From the NCBI RefSeq assembly GCF_000745345.1, contig NZ_JQNR01000004.1:310001-374000 (forward strand): DNA of 64,000 bases, given 5' to 3'. Position numbers and translations under genes: made by a program. Positions 24,647 through 33,883 of this stretch are shown here, in pieces. Positions within the stretch are counted from its first letter, which is position 1. Every line of letters begins with the position of its first letter. Under the pieces are notes generated by a model. It made no database searches, was not told the origin of the DNA, and saw nothing but the letters and a program-made list of their open reading frames with translations. This DNA comes from Actinacidiphila yeochonensis CN732 (GTDB lineage: Bacteria; Actinomycetota; Actinomycetes; Streptomycetales; Streptomycetaceae).

Positions 24647-26674
24647 GTGTCCGTGCCGTCGTCCGCACCATCCCGCCGGCCGGGGACGCCCGGCCGGCTC
24701 CGCGCCCGGTGGGCCCGCGCCGCGACACCGACGGACCTCGTCGCCGCGGCCATGGTCGGCGTGCTCGTCGCCCTCGCGGTCCTCGGCCCCGTCCTCTGGG
24801 GCACGGAGGCGGCGCGCCCGCACCCCGCGCAGGTGCTGCGCGGACCCTCCGCCGCCCATCCGTTCGGCACCGACCACCTCGGGCGCGACCTGCTCGCCCG
24901 GGTCCTGGCCGGTACGCGGATCTCGCTCCTGCTGGCACTGGCGGCCACCGCCCTGGGCGGCACGGCCGGAGTGGCGCTCGGCGCGGCCACCGCGGTCGTG
25001 GGCGCCCGTGCGCGCCGGGCCCTGGCCTTCGTGATCCAGCTCCTGCTGGCCTTTCCGGCGATCCTGGTCTCGGTCTTCTGCTCCGTCGTCCTGGGGGCGG
25101 GAGCACGCGGCGCGACGCTCGCGCTCGCCGTGGCCATGGTCCCGGGGTTCGCGCGGGTCGCGCAGACCCTCGCCGCGGGCGTCGCGGAGAGGGACTTCCT
25201 GCACGCCGCCCGCCTCCTCGGCCTGCGGCGCCACCGGCTGCTGCTGCGGCACGTGCTGCCCAACACCGCCGAACCCCTCGTCCTCCAGACCACCGTGTCG
25301 GCGGGGGCCGCGCTGGTGGCGCTCTCCGGGCTCAGCTTCCTCGGGCTGGGCGTGCAGCCACCGTCCTACGACTGGGGCGTGCTGCTCAGCCAGGGCCTCG
25401 ACCGCGTCTACACCGATCCGCTGCCCGCCCTGGCCCCGGCGCTGGCGATCCTGTGGGCGGGACTCGCGTTCCAGCTTCTCGGAGAGTCGGTGGCCGGCCG
25501 GCTCGCCCGGCGGCACGGGCCACGTCCTGCACCGCCGTCGGTACCGCGCCCGGCACCGGTACCGCGTCCCGCACCGTCTTCGGTACCGCACCCGGTACCG
25601 CACCCGGTACCGCGCCCGGCAGCGCCGTCGGCTCGGCGTTCCGACGGCACGCGCGCCTCGACCGGCACGGGGGCGGCGGAGGAACCCGTGCTGTCCGTGA
25701 CGGACCTCACCGTTCGCGTCCCCGGGGCGCACGGCACGGCGGCCTGCCCGGTCCAGGCGGTCACCCTCTCGGTCCGGGTGGGAGAACTCGTCGGACTCGT
25801 CGGCGAGTCCGGCTCCGGCAAGTCCCTCACCGCCCTCGCCCTGGCGGACCTCCTGCCGCCGCGCCTCCAGGTGAGCAGCGGCGGCCACCGCTTCCTCGGC
25901 CACGACCTGGACGCCCTCACCGCCAGGGAGCGCGACCGGCTCCTCGCGACCGGCATGGCGACGGTCTTCCAGAACCCCGCCTCCGCGCTCAACCCGGCCC
26001 TGTCCGTGGGCACCCAGCTGACCGAGGCGGCCCGTGCGCACCTGGGCCTGAGCCGCGCGGAGGCCACGGCCCGCGCGCTGGCCGCCATGCGGCAGGTGGC
26101 GCTGCCCGACCCCGTCCGCCTGCTGCGGGTCCGTCCCCACCAGCTCTCCGGCGGCCAGCGGCAGCGCGTCCTGATCGCCGCGGCGCTGATGACCGGTCCG
26201 CGGCTCCTCGTCGCCGACGAGCCGACCACCGCGCTCGACACCACCGTCCAGCGCCAGGTCGTCGACCTGCTGGCCGGGCTGCGCCGGGACACCGGCATGG
26301 CCGTCCTGTTCATCAGCCACGACCTGGCCCTGGTGGCCCAGCTCTGCGACCGGGTGCTGGTCATGTACGCGGGCACGGTGATCGAGAGCGTGCCCGCGGC
26401 CCGCCTCGCCTCGGACGCCCGCCATCCGTACACCCGGGAACTGGTCACGGCGCTCACCGCTCCGCTGCCGCCGCACCCGGCGCCGGTCCCGGTCCCGGTC
26501 CTGGCACTGACCGGGGCGGGGTGTCCGTACCAGGCACGCTGCGCGCACCGCGGCGAGCGGTGCGCCAGCGAGAGGCCGCCGCTCGAACCGGCCGCAACCG
26601 GCCACGAGGTCGCCTGCTGGCACCCCCTGGAAGCCCCGCTCCCGCGCGACCCGAGAGAGGTGTCCTACCCATGA
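24647..26674 (+). CDS. peptide ABC transporter permease-ATPase fusion (DppC-DppD)
   Basis: A 675-residue fusion. Residues 1-285 are a DppC-type permease (HPFGTDHLGRDLLARVLAGT, and the EAA loop ERDFLHAARLLGLRRHRL). Residues 345-675 are a DppD-type ATPase with Walker A GESGSGKS, signature LSGGQRQR, Walker B LLVADEPTT, and the C-terminal oligopeptide-type Cys cluster (CPYQARCAHRGERC) expected to hold an iron-sulfur cluster or metal. The joining linker is Pro/Arg/Ser-rich and made of repeats. Such fusions are known in Actinobacteria. GTG at 24647, three bases after the previous stop. Confidence 0.92.
   Translation: MSVPSSAPSRRPGTPGRLRARWARAATPTDLVAAAMVGVLVALAVLGPVLWGTEAARPHPAQVLRGPSAAHPFGTDHLGRDLLARVLAGTRISLLLALAATALGGTAGVALGAATAVVGARARRALAFVIQLLLAFPAILVSVFCSVVLGAGARGATLALAVAMVPGFARVAQTLAAGVAERDFLHAARLLGLRRHRLLLRHVLPNTAEPLVLQTTVSAGAALVALSGLSFLGLGVQPPSYDWGVLLSQGLDRVYTDPLPALAPALAILWAGLAFQLLGESVAGRLARRHGPRPAPPSVPRPAPVPRPAPSSVPHPVPHPVPRPAAPSARRSDGTRASTGTGAAEEPVLSVTDLTVRVPGAHGTAACPVQAVTLSVRVGELVGLVGESGSGKSLTALALADLLPPRLQVSSGGHRFLGHDLDALTARERDRLLATGMATVFQNPASALNPALSVGTQLTEAARAHLGLSRAEATARALAAMRQVALPDPVRLLRVRPHQLSGGQRQRVLIAAALMTGPRLLVADEPTTALDTTVQRQVVDLLAGLRRDTGMAVLFISHDLALVAQLCDRVLVMYAGTVIESVPAARLASDARHPYTRELVTALTAPLPPHPAPVPVPVLALTGAGCPYQARCAHRGERCASERPPLEPAATGHEVACWHPLEAPLPRDPREVSYP
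25540..25617 (+). repeat. GGTACC-phased repeats in the fusion linker
   Basis: Five GGTACC hexamers at 25540, 25558, 25582, 25594 and 25606, spaced 18, 24, 12 and 12 bases, all multiples of six. They encode PRPAP/PHPVP units joining the permease and ATPase halves, so copy-number changes keep the frame. Confidence 0.75.
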
Positions 26675-27575
26675 CAGCGCCGGCGCTCCATGCCCAGGAC
26701 CTGACCGTCCGCCACCACGGGCCGCGCGGCCCGGTCACCGCGGTGCGCCGCGTCAGCCTGGAGCTGCCCGCGGGCCGCACCACCGGCCTGGTGGGGGAGT
26801 CCGGCTCGGGCAAGTCGACGCTGGCCCGCGCGCTGGTCGGCCTGTGCCCGCCGCACGGCGGCCGGGTCCTGGTCGACGGACGGCCGGTACGCGTGCGGAC
26901 GGTCGGCGAGCGCAGATGGCTGGCCGGGCGCGTGCAGATGGTGTTCCAGGACCCGGACACGTCGCTCGACCCGCGGATGACGGTGCGGCACCAGCTGACC
27001 GAGGCGGTGACCGCCGTGCGGCGGCCGGACCGGGACGCGCGGCAGCTCCGGGTCGCGGAGCTGCTGGAACTCGTCGGCCTCGACGCGGACGTCGCCCCCG
27101 GCTGCCGCGGGAGCTCTCCGGCGGCCAGCGCCAGCGGGTGGCCCTCGCCCGCGCGCTCGCCGTGGAGCCCCGGGTGCTGATCGCGGACGAGATGACCTCG
27201 GCCCTGGACGCCCCGACGCAGGCGGCCGTGCTGGGCACCCTGCGCGGCCTCCAGCGCCGTCTCGGCCTGACCGTCCTGTTCATCAGCCACAGCCTCAGCG
27301 CGGTCCGGAGGATGTCGGACCTGGTCGCCGTCATGTACCTCGGCCGGATCGTGGAGCACGCCGAGGCCGAGGAGCTGTTCCGCTCACCCCGGCACCCGTA
27401 CACGCGGATGCTCCTGGACGCGGAGCCGACCCTGGCCGTACGGACGCTGCCCTCCCCCCGGTTGCCCGGCCCGCCGCGCCTGGACGACGAGGCACCCGAC
27501 CCGGCGGCGCCCCGCGGGGCTGCCCCTTCCACCCTCGGTGCCCGGCCGGTCCGCGCCACCGTCCGGACCGCGTGA
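26671..27575 (+). pseudogene. peptide ABC transporter ATPase (DppF-like), frameshifted
   Basis: The ATG overlaps the fusion gene's stop. The first frame carries Walker A GESGSGKST and MVFQDPDTSLDPRMTV, up to about residue 145. A different frame then carries PRELSGGQRQRVALARALA, VLIADEMTSALD, and a C-terminal HPYTRMLLDAEP segment. One missing base around 27098-27110 (a CCCCCGG run) breaks the gene between the Q-loop and the signature motif. Restored length would be about 301 residues. As read, the protein would lack the signature motif and be inactive. Confidence 0.8.
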
Positions 27576-27744
27576 GCTGCGGTGAACGGGACCCGCAGCC
27601 GCAGGCGCCCGGCCGCCCGCACCGCGCGGCGTGCCACTTCCCGCTGACCCTGGGCCGCGACCTGTGAGGCGAGGGCGGTGCCCGCCCGGCCCCGGAGGCC
27701 GGCCGAACACCGCCCTCCGGGCGGGAACGGACCCCGCCGGCCGG

Positions 27745-27777
27745 GCGGGGTGCCGGGAACGCCTCCCGGCACCCCGC
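27745..27777 (-). terminator. hairpin terminator after the GH10 gene
   Basis: Perfect 14-bp stem (27745-27758 with 27764-27777) and a 5-base loop, ending five bases before the GH10 stop codon on the opposite side; also positioned to end the convergent transporter operon. Confidence 0.75.
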
Positions 27778-27782
27778 TCCTG

Positions 27783-29927
27783 TCAGGACGGCTCGGTGCC
27801 GTAGACGAGGGTGCCGTTGACGTACACGGTGATCTTGGGCGCGTCCGCGTACGAGGTGTTGGTGCCGTAGCTGTAGTCGTTGGCCTCGTTGAAGTTCGAC
27901 CAGTCCGTCTTGTTCAGCCGGGTCTGGATGTCGCCGGTGTTCTTGCCGGCGGCGAGGCTTCCGGCGCCGCTGGTGAAGCCGACCTCCAGGTAGTGGTCCG
28001 CGCCCGTCCTGGCCGTGGTGGAGGCGACCTTCGTGGTGACGTTCGAGGAGCCGAGCGCGGCGTAGTCGATGTAGGTGCTGTAGGTGGAGGCTCCGGTGTC
28101 CCCGGTGAACCAGTACCTGACGGTCACGGTGGACAGGCTCACGGCGGAGGTGCCGGTGTTGGCCAGTTGCAGGCCGGGCTTGATCTGGTTGTCGCCGGGC
28201 GCCGTGTCGTTGTTCTTGTACTGCACCTTCAGCGTCCCGGTGCTGCCGGTGCCGCTGCCGGCCTGGGTGGTGGCGGTGGCCGCGGTGGAGGCGGCGGAGA
28301 CGTTCCCGGCGGCGTCCTTGGCCTTGACGGTGTAGGTGTAGGCGGTGGCGGCGGTCAGGCCGGAGTCGGTGAACGAGGTCGAGGTCGAGCTGCCCGCGAG
28401 CGTGGAGCCCCGGTAGACGTCGTACCCGGTCACGCCCACGTTGTCGGTGGCCGCGGTCCAGGTCAGGGACACGCTGCTGCTCGTCGTCCCCGACACCGCG
28501 AGGTTCGTCGGAGCCGAGGGAGGCGTGGTGTCGCCGGTGCCGCTGCCGGCCTGGGTGGTGGCGGTGGCCGCGGTGGAGGCGGCGGAGACGTTCCCGGCGG
28601 CGTCCTTGGCCTTGACGGTGTAGGTGTAGGCGGTGGAGGGGGTGAGACCGGAGTCGGTGAAGGTCGTGGTGGTGGTGCTGCCCGCCAGTGTCGAGCCGCG
28701 GTAGACGTCGTACCCGGTCACGCCGACGGCGTCCGTGGCGGGAGACCACGACAGGGACACGCTGCTGCTCGTCGTCCCCGACACCGTCAGACCGCTCGGC
28801 GCGGACGGAGGAGTCGTGTCCCCGCTCTGGCCGGCCGCGAGGTCGTTGTAGACGGCGGTGTAGTCGGGCTTGGTCTGCAGGTTGTCGTCGTACAGGCAGG
28901 CGGCGCCCTCGCCGGAGAAGGTGTCCGGCACCCAGGAGTACTTGTCGGTGGGCTCCCAGGTGGTGATGCCGACGCACCGCGAGACCGCCAGGCAGGCGTT
29001 GGTGACGTTGCTGTAGTACGTCGCCTGCGTGGCGTCCTTGGAGGAGTCGCGCGGCAGCGTCAGGCGGACGTCCAGCTCGGTGACCGCGACGTCCAGCCCC
29101 AGGTTGGCGAACCGCTGCATGTTCTGCTGCATGCTGGTCGGGAAGCCGTACTGGATGTCGAGGTGGGTTTCGAACCCGACGCCGTCGATCGGCACGCCCT
29201 GCGACTTGAGCGAGCTGACCAGGTTGTACATGGCGTCGGCCTTGGCGCCGGTGCCCTCGATGTTGTAGTCGTTCAGGTACAGCTTGGCGTTGGGGTCGGC
29301 CGCGTGGGCGGTCTTCAGCGCGTCGGCGATGTAGCCGCTGCCCATGGCGTTGTAGAAGGCGTCGGTGCGGTAGGTGCCGTCGTCGTTGAAGGGCTCGTTG
29401 ACGACGTCCCAGGCGTAGACCTCGCCCTTGTAGTGGGTGGCTTCCTTGGTGATGTGGTTCTCCATCGCCGCCTGCACCTGCGAGGTCGGCAGGTTGGACA
29501 CCCAGCTCGGCAACTGGCTGTGCCAGACGAGGTTGTGGCCGCGGACGATCTCGTTGTGCTGCTGGGCGAAGCTGACGATCGCGTCGCCCGAGGAGAAGTT
29601 GAACTGGCCCTGCGACGGTTCGATCGTGTCCCACTTCATCGAGTTCTCGGGGGTGATCGCGTTGAACTCGCTGCCGACGAGCGACGTGTAGGAGCTGTCG
29701 GACAGGTGGTTGTTGTCGAGTGCCGTGCCGAAGTACCTGCCGTGGCCGGCGGCGAGCTGGCCCAGGGTGGAGGTCGCCGCGGAGGCGGTGGGGGCCGCCA
29801 CGAACGCGGCCAGCCCCACGGCACCTGCCGTGAGGGCGGCGAGCACGCCGCCGAGCCGCTTTCCGCGCGAGGGGTGTGTCGGCCGCGACGTGCGGAGGCG
29901 GGAGAGCCCGTGGGGGGAGAAGGGCAC
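27783..29927 (-). CDS. secreted GH10 xylanase with two FN3 domains and CBM3
   Basis: A 714-residue extracellular enzyme. The signal peptide ends at about APTASA (residue 50). The GH10 barrel spans about 55-355, with acid/base Glu178 in WDVVNEPF and nucleophile Glu284 in VTELDVR. Two fibronectin type III domains follow (about 370-455 and 463-550; [15 protein letters not shown] and [17 protein letters not shown] motifs), then a family 3 carbohydrate-binding module (from about 560; LKVQYKNND...NQIKPGLQL...VRYWFT). It cleaves xylan while anchored to cellulose. GTG at 29927 follows GAAGGAG. The FN3 and CBM3 parts are nearly identical in DNA to those of the neighbouring GH48 gene. Confidence 0.95.
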   Translation of the reverse strand: MPFSPHGLSRLRTSRPTHPSRGKRLGGVLAALTAGAVGLAAFVAAPTASAATSTLGQLAAGHGRYFGTALDNNHLSDSSYTSLVGSEFNAITPENSMKWDTIEPSQGQFNFSSGDAIVSFAQQHNEIVRGHNLVWHSQLPSWVSNLPTSQVQAAMENHITKEATHYKGEVYAWDVVNEPFNDDGTYRTDAFYNAMGSGYIADALKTAHAADPNAKLYLNDYNIEGTGAKADAMYNLVSSLKSQGVPIDGVGFETHLDIQYGFPTSMQQNMQRFANLGLDVAVTELDVRLTLPRDSSKDATQATYYSNVTNACLAVSRCVGITTWEPTDKYSWVPDTFSGEGAACLYDDNLQTKPDYTAVYNDLAAGQSGDTTPPSAPSGLTVSGTTSSSVSLSWSPATDAVGVTGYDVYRGSTLAGSTTTTTFTDSGLTPSTAYTYTVKAKDAAGNVSAASTAATATTQAGSGTGDTTPPSAPTNLAVSGTTSSSVSLTWTAATDNVGVTGYDVYRGSTLAGSSTSTSFTDSGLTAATAYTYTVKAKDAAGNVSAASTAATATTQAGSGTGSTGTLKVQYKNNDTAPGDNQIKPGLQLANTGTSAVSLSTVTVRYWFTGDTGASTYSTYIDYAALGSSNVTTKVASTTARTGADHYLEVGFTSGAGSLAAGKNTGDIQTRLNKTDWSNFNEANDYSYGTNTSYADAPKITVYVNGTLVYGTEPS
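27790..28230 (-). repeat. CBM3 module duplicated in the neighbouring GH48 gene
   Basis: This stretch encoding the CBM3 tail is repeated almost base for base at about 30031-30475, with long identical runs (for example 27815-27985 against 30056-30226). The FN3-coding segments upstream are also very similar between the genes and within each gene. The similarity suggests recent module duplication or gene conversion. Confidence 0.8.
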
Positions 29928-29971
29928 GACTGACTCCTTCGAGGAGGTCGGGTTGGTGGTGGGCGGTGGGT

Positions 29972-30004
29972 CGTGTGGGGGGCGGGGCCACCGCCCCCCA
30001 CACG
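29972..30004 (-). terminator. hairpin terminator after the GH48 gene
   Basis: Perfect 14-bp stem (29972-29985 with 29991-30004) and a 5-base loop, 20 bases after the GH48 stop and 45 bases before the GH10 start. The two glycosidases may therefore be transcribed separately or with read-through. Confidence 0.7.
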
Positions 30005-30023
30005 CGAGGGGCGAGCCGGATCT

Positions 30024-33000
30024 CTACGGCTCGGTGCCGTAGGCGAGGGTGCCGTTGACGTACACGGTGATCTTGGGCGCGTCCGCGTACGAGGTGTTGG
30101 TGCCGTAGCTGTAGTCGTTGGCCTCGTTGAAGTTCGACCAGTCCGTCTTGTTCAGCCGGGTCTGGATGTCGCCGGTGTTCTTGCCGGCGGCGAGGCTTCC
30201 GGCGCCGCTGGTGAAGCCGATCTCCAGGTAGTGGTCCGCGCCGGTCCTGGCCGTGGTGGACACCACCTTCGTGGTGACGTTCGACGACCCGAGCGCCGCG
30301 TAGTCGATGTAGGTGCTGTAGGTGGAGGCCCCCGACTCGCCGGTGAACCAGTACCTGACGGTCACCGTCGACAGGGTCAGCGCGCTGGTGCCGGTGTTGA
30401 CCAGCTGCAGGCCCGGCTTGATCTGGTTGTCGCTCGGGGAGCTGTCGTTGTTCTTGTACTGCACCTTCACCGAGCCGCCGCCGGTCGAGCCGGACAGCGT
30501 GGTCGCCGTCACCGCGCCGGAGGCCGCCGAGACGTTCCCGGCCGCGTCCTTCGCCTTGACCGTGTAGGAGTACTGCGTGGCCGCGGTCAGGCCGGAGTCG
30601 GTGAACGAGGTCGTGGTCGAGCTGCCCGCGAGGGTGGAGCCGCGGTAGACGTCGTAGCCGGTCACGCCCACGTTGTCGGTGGCGGCGGTCCACGTCAGCG
30701 ACACGCCGGTGGCCGTGGTGCCCGACACCGCGAGGTTCGTCGGAGCCGAGGGAGGCGTGGTGTCCCCGCTGCCGGCCGTCGTGGTGGCCGTCACGGCGCT
30801 GGAGGCCGCCGACAGGTTCCCGGCCGCGTCGAACGCCTTGACCGTGTACGAGTACTGCGCGGACCCCGCCAGCCCCGTGTCGGTGAACGAGGTCGTCGTC
30901 GAGCTGCCGGCGAGCGTGCTGCCCCGGTACACGTTGTAGCCGGTGACGGCCACGTTGTCGGTGGCGGCGGTCCACGTCAGCGACACCGTGCTGCTCGTCG
31001 TCCCCGACACCTTCAGGCCGGTCGGCGCGCTGGGAGCGGTCGTGTCCCCGCTGCTGGTGCCGCCGACGATGAGCTCGCCGTACACGGCGAAGGCCATCGC
31101 GATGTCGGCCTGGGCCCAGAAGCGGTGGTAGGTGAACGAGGGCACCGCGCCGCCGTTGAGGTACGCCTGGACCTTCGGGAAGTCCGGGTCGCTCTTGTAC
31201 CAGGACCGGATGTCCAGGAACGTGACGCCGGGCTTGATCGCGTCCCCGTTGGGCATCTTGCCCGACCAGCCGGACGGCACGTACACCGTGTCGCCGAACC
31301 GGTTGTAGTCCTTGCGGGTCTCCGGCACCGAGATGCCCTTGGAGTCGGCCATCGTCGCCATCGCGTCGAGCAGGCTCTTGGCGAGGCCCGCGGACGCGGT
31401 GTCGCCGGACTTGGCGGCGTAGTACGTCAGCGTCTTGACGTACGCGGCGCAGACGCCGACGTCGTTGCCGTAGTCGGTCACCGAGACGTGCAGCCCGGCG
31501 TTGCTTCCGGGGCTGGTCGAGCTCCAGGTGTCGGGCTGCCCGGTCCAGCTCAGGTCGGACGGGATCTGGAAACCGGTGGCCGTGACCGTGGTGACGGAGG
31601 AGGCCCACTTCACCCACTTGTCCAGCAGGGTCTTGGCGGTGGCGTCGCCGGTCACGTAGTAGTACTCCGCGACGCGCTCCATCGACCAGGCCTGCATGCC
31701 GAACCAGTTGTTGCTCGGCGGGTCGTGGTAGACCGGCTCCCAGTCGTAGGCCATGCCGTAGAAGGTGGGGGTGCCCGCCGGCGGGGTGCCGTAGGCGCCG
31801 TTCCAGCTGTTGGTGCAGCCGCCCGCGATGGCGCCCTCGGCGGACTGCAGCCACCGGTAGAACTCCAGCTGCCGGGTCAGGCTCTTGGACCAGTCGCTCT
31901 GCGCGGTGGGCGAGGTGGGCGTCAGCGAGGCCACGGTGGACATGGCGTAGGCGGCCAGCGGGTTCTGGTACCCCTGGTGCGAGGCGCCGTCGCCGATCCG
32001 CCAGGCCCAGCCGCCGCCGGGCTCCGCCCCGCCCCAGGCGTAGTACCAGGCCAGCAGGTAGTGCTCGGAGCTGCGGCCGGAGCCGGGGGAGCACCCGGTG
32101 GGGCTGGTGCAGCTGCCGATCTGCTTGAAGTACTTGTCGAACAGCGCGTACCGCAGGAAGTCGCCCATCTTGGCCGCCTTCTGCACCGAGGGGGCGACCT
32201 GGCCCTGCGCGCCCTGCGCGGTGGCCCAGCGCAGTGCCCAGTACGCGGCCTGGACGGCGCGGGAGTCGGCGTCCGGGGCGTTGGTGTACTTCCACTGCTT
32301 CGCGTAGGCGTCGCTCTGCTTGACGAACAGGTCGAGATACCCGTTCGTCCCGCCGTACTTCATCAGGTCGGTGCACGGCTGCGGGATCGTCTCCCACACC
32401 GACTCCTGGGCGCCCCGCTGGTAGCTGTTGATGTACGACGGGCCGGCTCCGGGGCCGTTCTCCGCGCCGGTGCCCGGCGTGTTGCCGTAGCCGTACACGT
32501 TGTCGACGTCCATCAGCCAGTGCATGCCGTAGATGTCCGACGTGCCGTACGTCGACGTCAGCTCGCCGGCCAGCGGGTCCTGCCCGACCGAGACGGACGA
32601 GTCGAGCGGGCTGGGGTAGGAGCTGGGGTCGGGCCACTCCGGGGCGTAGGTCGCCGGCGAGGAGGCGTTGTACGAGCTGTTGGACGGCTGGTCGACGTGC
32701 TGCGGGATGATGTAGTGCTCGGCCGTGGTCCAGGCGTTGTTGAACGCCGTCCAGTCGCCGCTCACCCGGCCGTAGGTGGCCTCCAGCCAGAACCAGAAGC
32801 TGAACGCCTCGGACGTCGTCTGGTGCCCGTGGTCCGGCGCCTCGACGATCAGCGTCTCCACGCAGTGGTACGGAATCCCGTCCTTGCTGAAGTAGCCGTT
32901 CGCCGGGTCCTTGATCTTGTTGTACTGGGTCAGGAACTGCTGCGTGTACGCGTCCGTCGCGGCGGCGGCCGGTGCGGCGTTGCCGTCGGTGGGGGCGGAG

Positions 33001-33092
33001 GCGGATCTCGCCACGGTGGGCGCGGCGGCAGCGGCTATCAGCGCGCCGCCGACGGCGGTGGCGAACCGCCTCCGGGATACGGGTTTGGCCAT
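30024..33092 (-). CDS. Tat-exported GH48 cellobiohydrolase with two FN3 domains and CBM3
   Basis: A 1022-residue cellulase. The signal peptide has a twin-arginine motif ([12 protein letters not shown]), unlike the Sec-type signal of the neighbouring GH10. The GH48 domain (about 47-685) shows [40 protein letters not shown] with the likely catalytic Glu in the VEAPDHGH segment, and [13 protein letters not shown]. Two FN3 domains (about 690-870) and a C-terminal CBM3 (about 880-1022) follow. Many Streptomyces GH48 enzymes carry an N-terminal CBM2 instead. GH48 enzymes release cellobiose from cellulose ends. A perfect CebR box lies about 500 bases upstream, suggesting induction by cello-oligosaccharides. 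Confidence 0.95.
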   Translation of the reverse strand: MAKPVSRRRFATAVGGALIAAAAAPTVARSASAPTDGNAAPAAAATDAYTQQFLTQYNKIKDPANGYFSKDGIPYHCVETLIVEAPDHGHQTTSEAFSFWFWLEATYGRVSGDWTAFNNAWTTAEHYIIPQHVDQPSNSSYNASSPATYAPEWPDPSSYPSPLDSSVSVGQDPLAGELTSTYGTSDIYGMHWLMDVDNVYGYGNTPGTGAENGPGAGPSYINSYQRGAQESVWETIPQPCTDLMKYGGTNGYLDLFVKQSDAYAKQWKYTNAPDADSRAVQAAYWALRWATAQGAQGQVAPSVQKAAKMGDFLRYALFDKYFKQIGSCTSPTGCSPGSGRSSEHYLLAWYYAWGGAEPGGGWAWRIGDGASHQGYQNPLAAYAMSTVASLTPTSPTAQSDWSKSLTRQLEFYRWLQSAEGAIAGGCTNSWNGAYGTPPAGTPTFYGMAYDWEPVYHDPPSNNWFGMQAWSMERVAEYYYVTGDATAKTLLDKWVKWASSVTTVTATGFQIPSDLSWTGQPDTWSSTSPGSNAGLHVSVTDYGNDVGVCAAYVKTLTYYAAKSGDTASAGLAKSLLDAMATMADSKGISVPETRKDYNRFGDTVYVPSGWSGKMPNGDAIKPGVTFLDIRSWYKSDPDFPKVQAYLNGGAVPSFTYHRFWAQADIAMAFAVYGELIVGGTSSGDTTAPSAPTGLKVSGTTSSTVSLTWTAATDNVAVTGYNVYRGSTLAGSSTTTSFTDTGLAGSAQYSYTVKAFDAAGNLSAASSAVTATTTAGSGDTTPPSAPTNLAVSGTTATGVSLTWTAATDNVGVTGYDVYRGSTLAGSSTTTSFTDSGLTAATQYSYTVKAKDAAGNVSAASGAVTATTLSGSTGGGSVKVQYKNNDSSPSDNQIKPGLQLVNTGTSALTLSTVTVRYWFTGESGASTYSTYIDYAALGSSNVTTKVVSTTARTGADHYLEIGFTSGAGSLAAGKNTGDIQTRLNKTDWSNFNEANDYSYGTNTSYADAPKITVYVNGTLAYGTEP

Positions 33093-33195
33093 GACGCCTT
33101 GTTCTCCTTGCCGCTGTGGGGGGATGACCGGTCCCTGGTCCTGCCGTGGGGGCGTGGGCCAGGGTCCGTGCTTGCTGCGAGGTGGCGCTGCTGCT

Positions 33196-33269
33196 GACCG
33201 GGCGTCGGCTGCGACCGGGCGTCGGCTGCGACCGGGGTTCGGCTGCGGCCGGGTTCGGCTGCGACCGGT
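33196..33269. repeat. 17-bp degenerate tandem array
   Basis: About four copies of a unit reading CTGCGACCGGGCGTCGG with small variations. It lies in the presumed untranslated leader of the GH48 gene. Confidence 0.65.
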
Positions 33270-33320
33270 GACGGCCGGCGCCCGAGCCGGATGCGGCTCA
33301 GGACCGGTGCCGGGTCGGGT

Positions 33321-33351
33321 GTTCAGCTGTTCAGCTGTTCAGCTGTTCAGG
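33321..33351. repeat. 8-bp perfect tandem repeat
   Basis: GTTCAGCT repeated three times and followed by a fourth partial copy. Also within the GH48 upstream region. Confidence 0.8.
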
Positions 33352-33588
33352 TGATCGGGTGTCACGTGCCCGCTGCCGGATCTGGGGTGGGGGCGGGCGA
33401 CGCGCCCCGTCGAGCTTTTCTGGAAGCCGGTGCACTTCGGTTCGGTGCTGTCCTGCGCGGAGCGGTCGGGCGACCCGCTGCCCGTCGTGATCAGGCGTCA
33501 ACTGACCCTGTGTACACGGCAGTCGGGCAGCCCGGGATGCCGTCCACCACTGCTTCCGGTGAGCGTCGGCAGTCGGGGACGGCAGGTG

Positions 33589-33602
33589 TGGGAGCGCTCC
33601 CA
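33589..33602. promoter_or_regulatory. CebR box
   Basis: TGGGAGCGCTCCCA is the perfect 14-bp palindrome bound by CebR, the LacI-family repressor of cellulolysis in Streptomyces, released by cellobiose and cellotriose. It lies 497 bases upstream of the GH48 start, facing that gene, while phosphomannomutase is transcribed away from it. Confidence 0.88.
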
Positions 33603-33883
33603 CAACGCGAAGCTAACAGGCCGTCAACGCCTTGGGAAGTGGTCCGCCGCAACCTTTGGGTGCGGGACTCCCGCCCCCGCGGCCCGCCGAGGGCGGATTC
33701 CGGACAGTTCCCCGGGACCCCGCGCCCTCACCGCGGGTGCCCACCCCGCCGGGTGCGCCCGCACCGACCGGACGCCGAGCGCCGGTCCTGCCCGGTCGCC
33801 GGTCGCCGGTCGGCCGCGGGCTTCCGCGGGCAACCGGGCAACCGGGCAACCGGGCGGCCGGGCAGGAGAGGGGGAGCGGGCGG

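Larger units (their letters stand above)
33093..33883. other. long upstream region of GH48 with repeats
   Basis: About 790 bases without a convincing gene. From GH48 outward it holds a 17-bp degenerate repeat array (about 33196-33269), an 8-bp repeat array (33321-33351), the CebR box (33589-33602), and near 33825-33866 short ACCGGGC repeats just past the phosphomannomutase stop. Confidence 0.6.

Noticed and set aside
27331-32637. Very long open frame antisense to GH10 and GH48
   Set aside because: A shadow frame caused by high GC; the product is Arg/His/Pro-rich, and the opposite strand carries clear catalytic and binding domains.
33196-33351. CRISPR-like array upstream of GH48
   Set aside because: Repeats are short and directly adjacent, without unique spacers, and there are no cas genes in the window.
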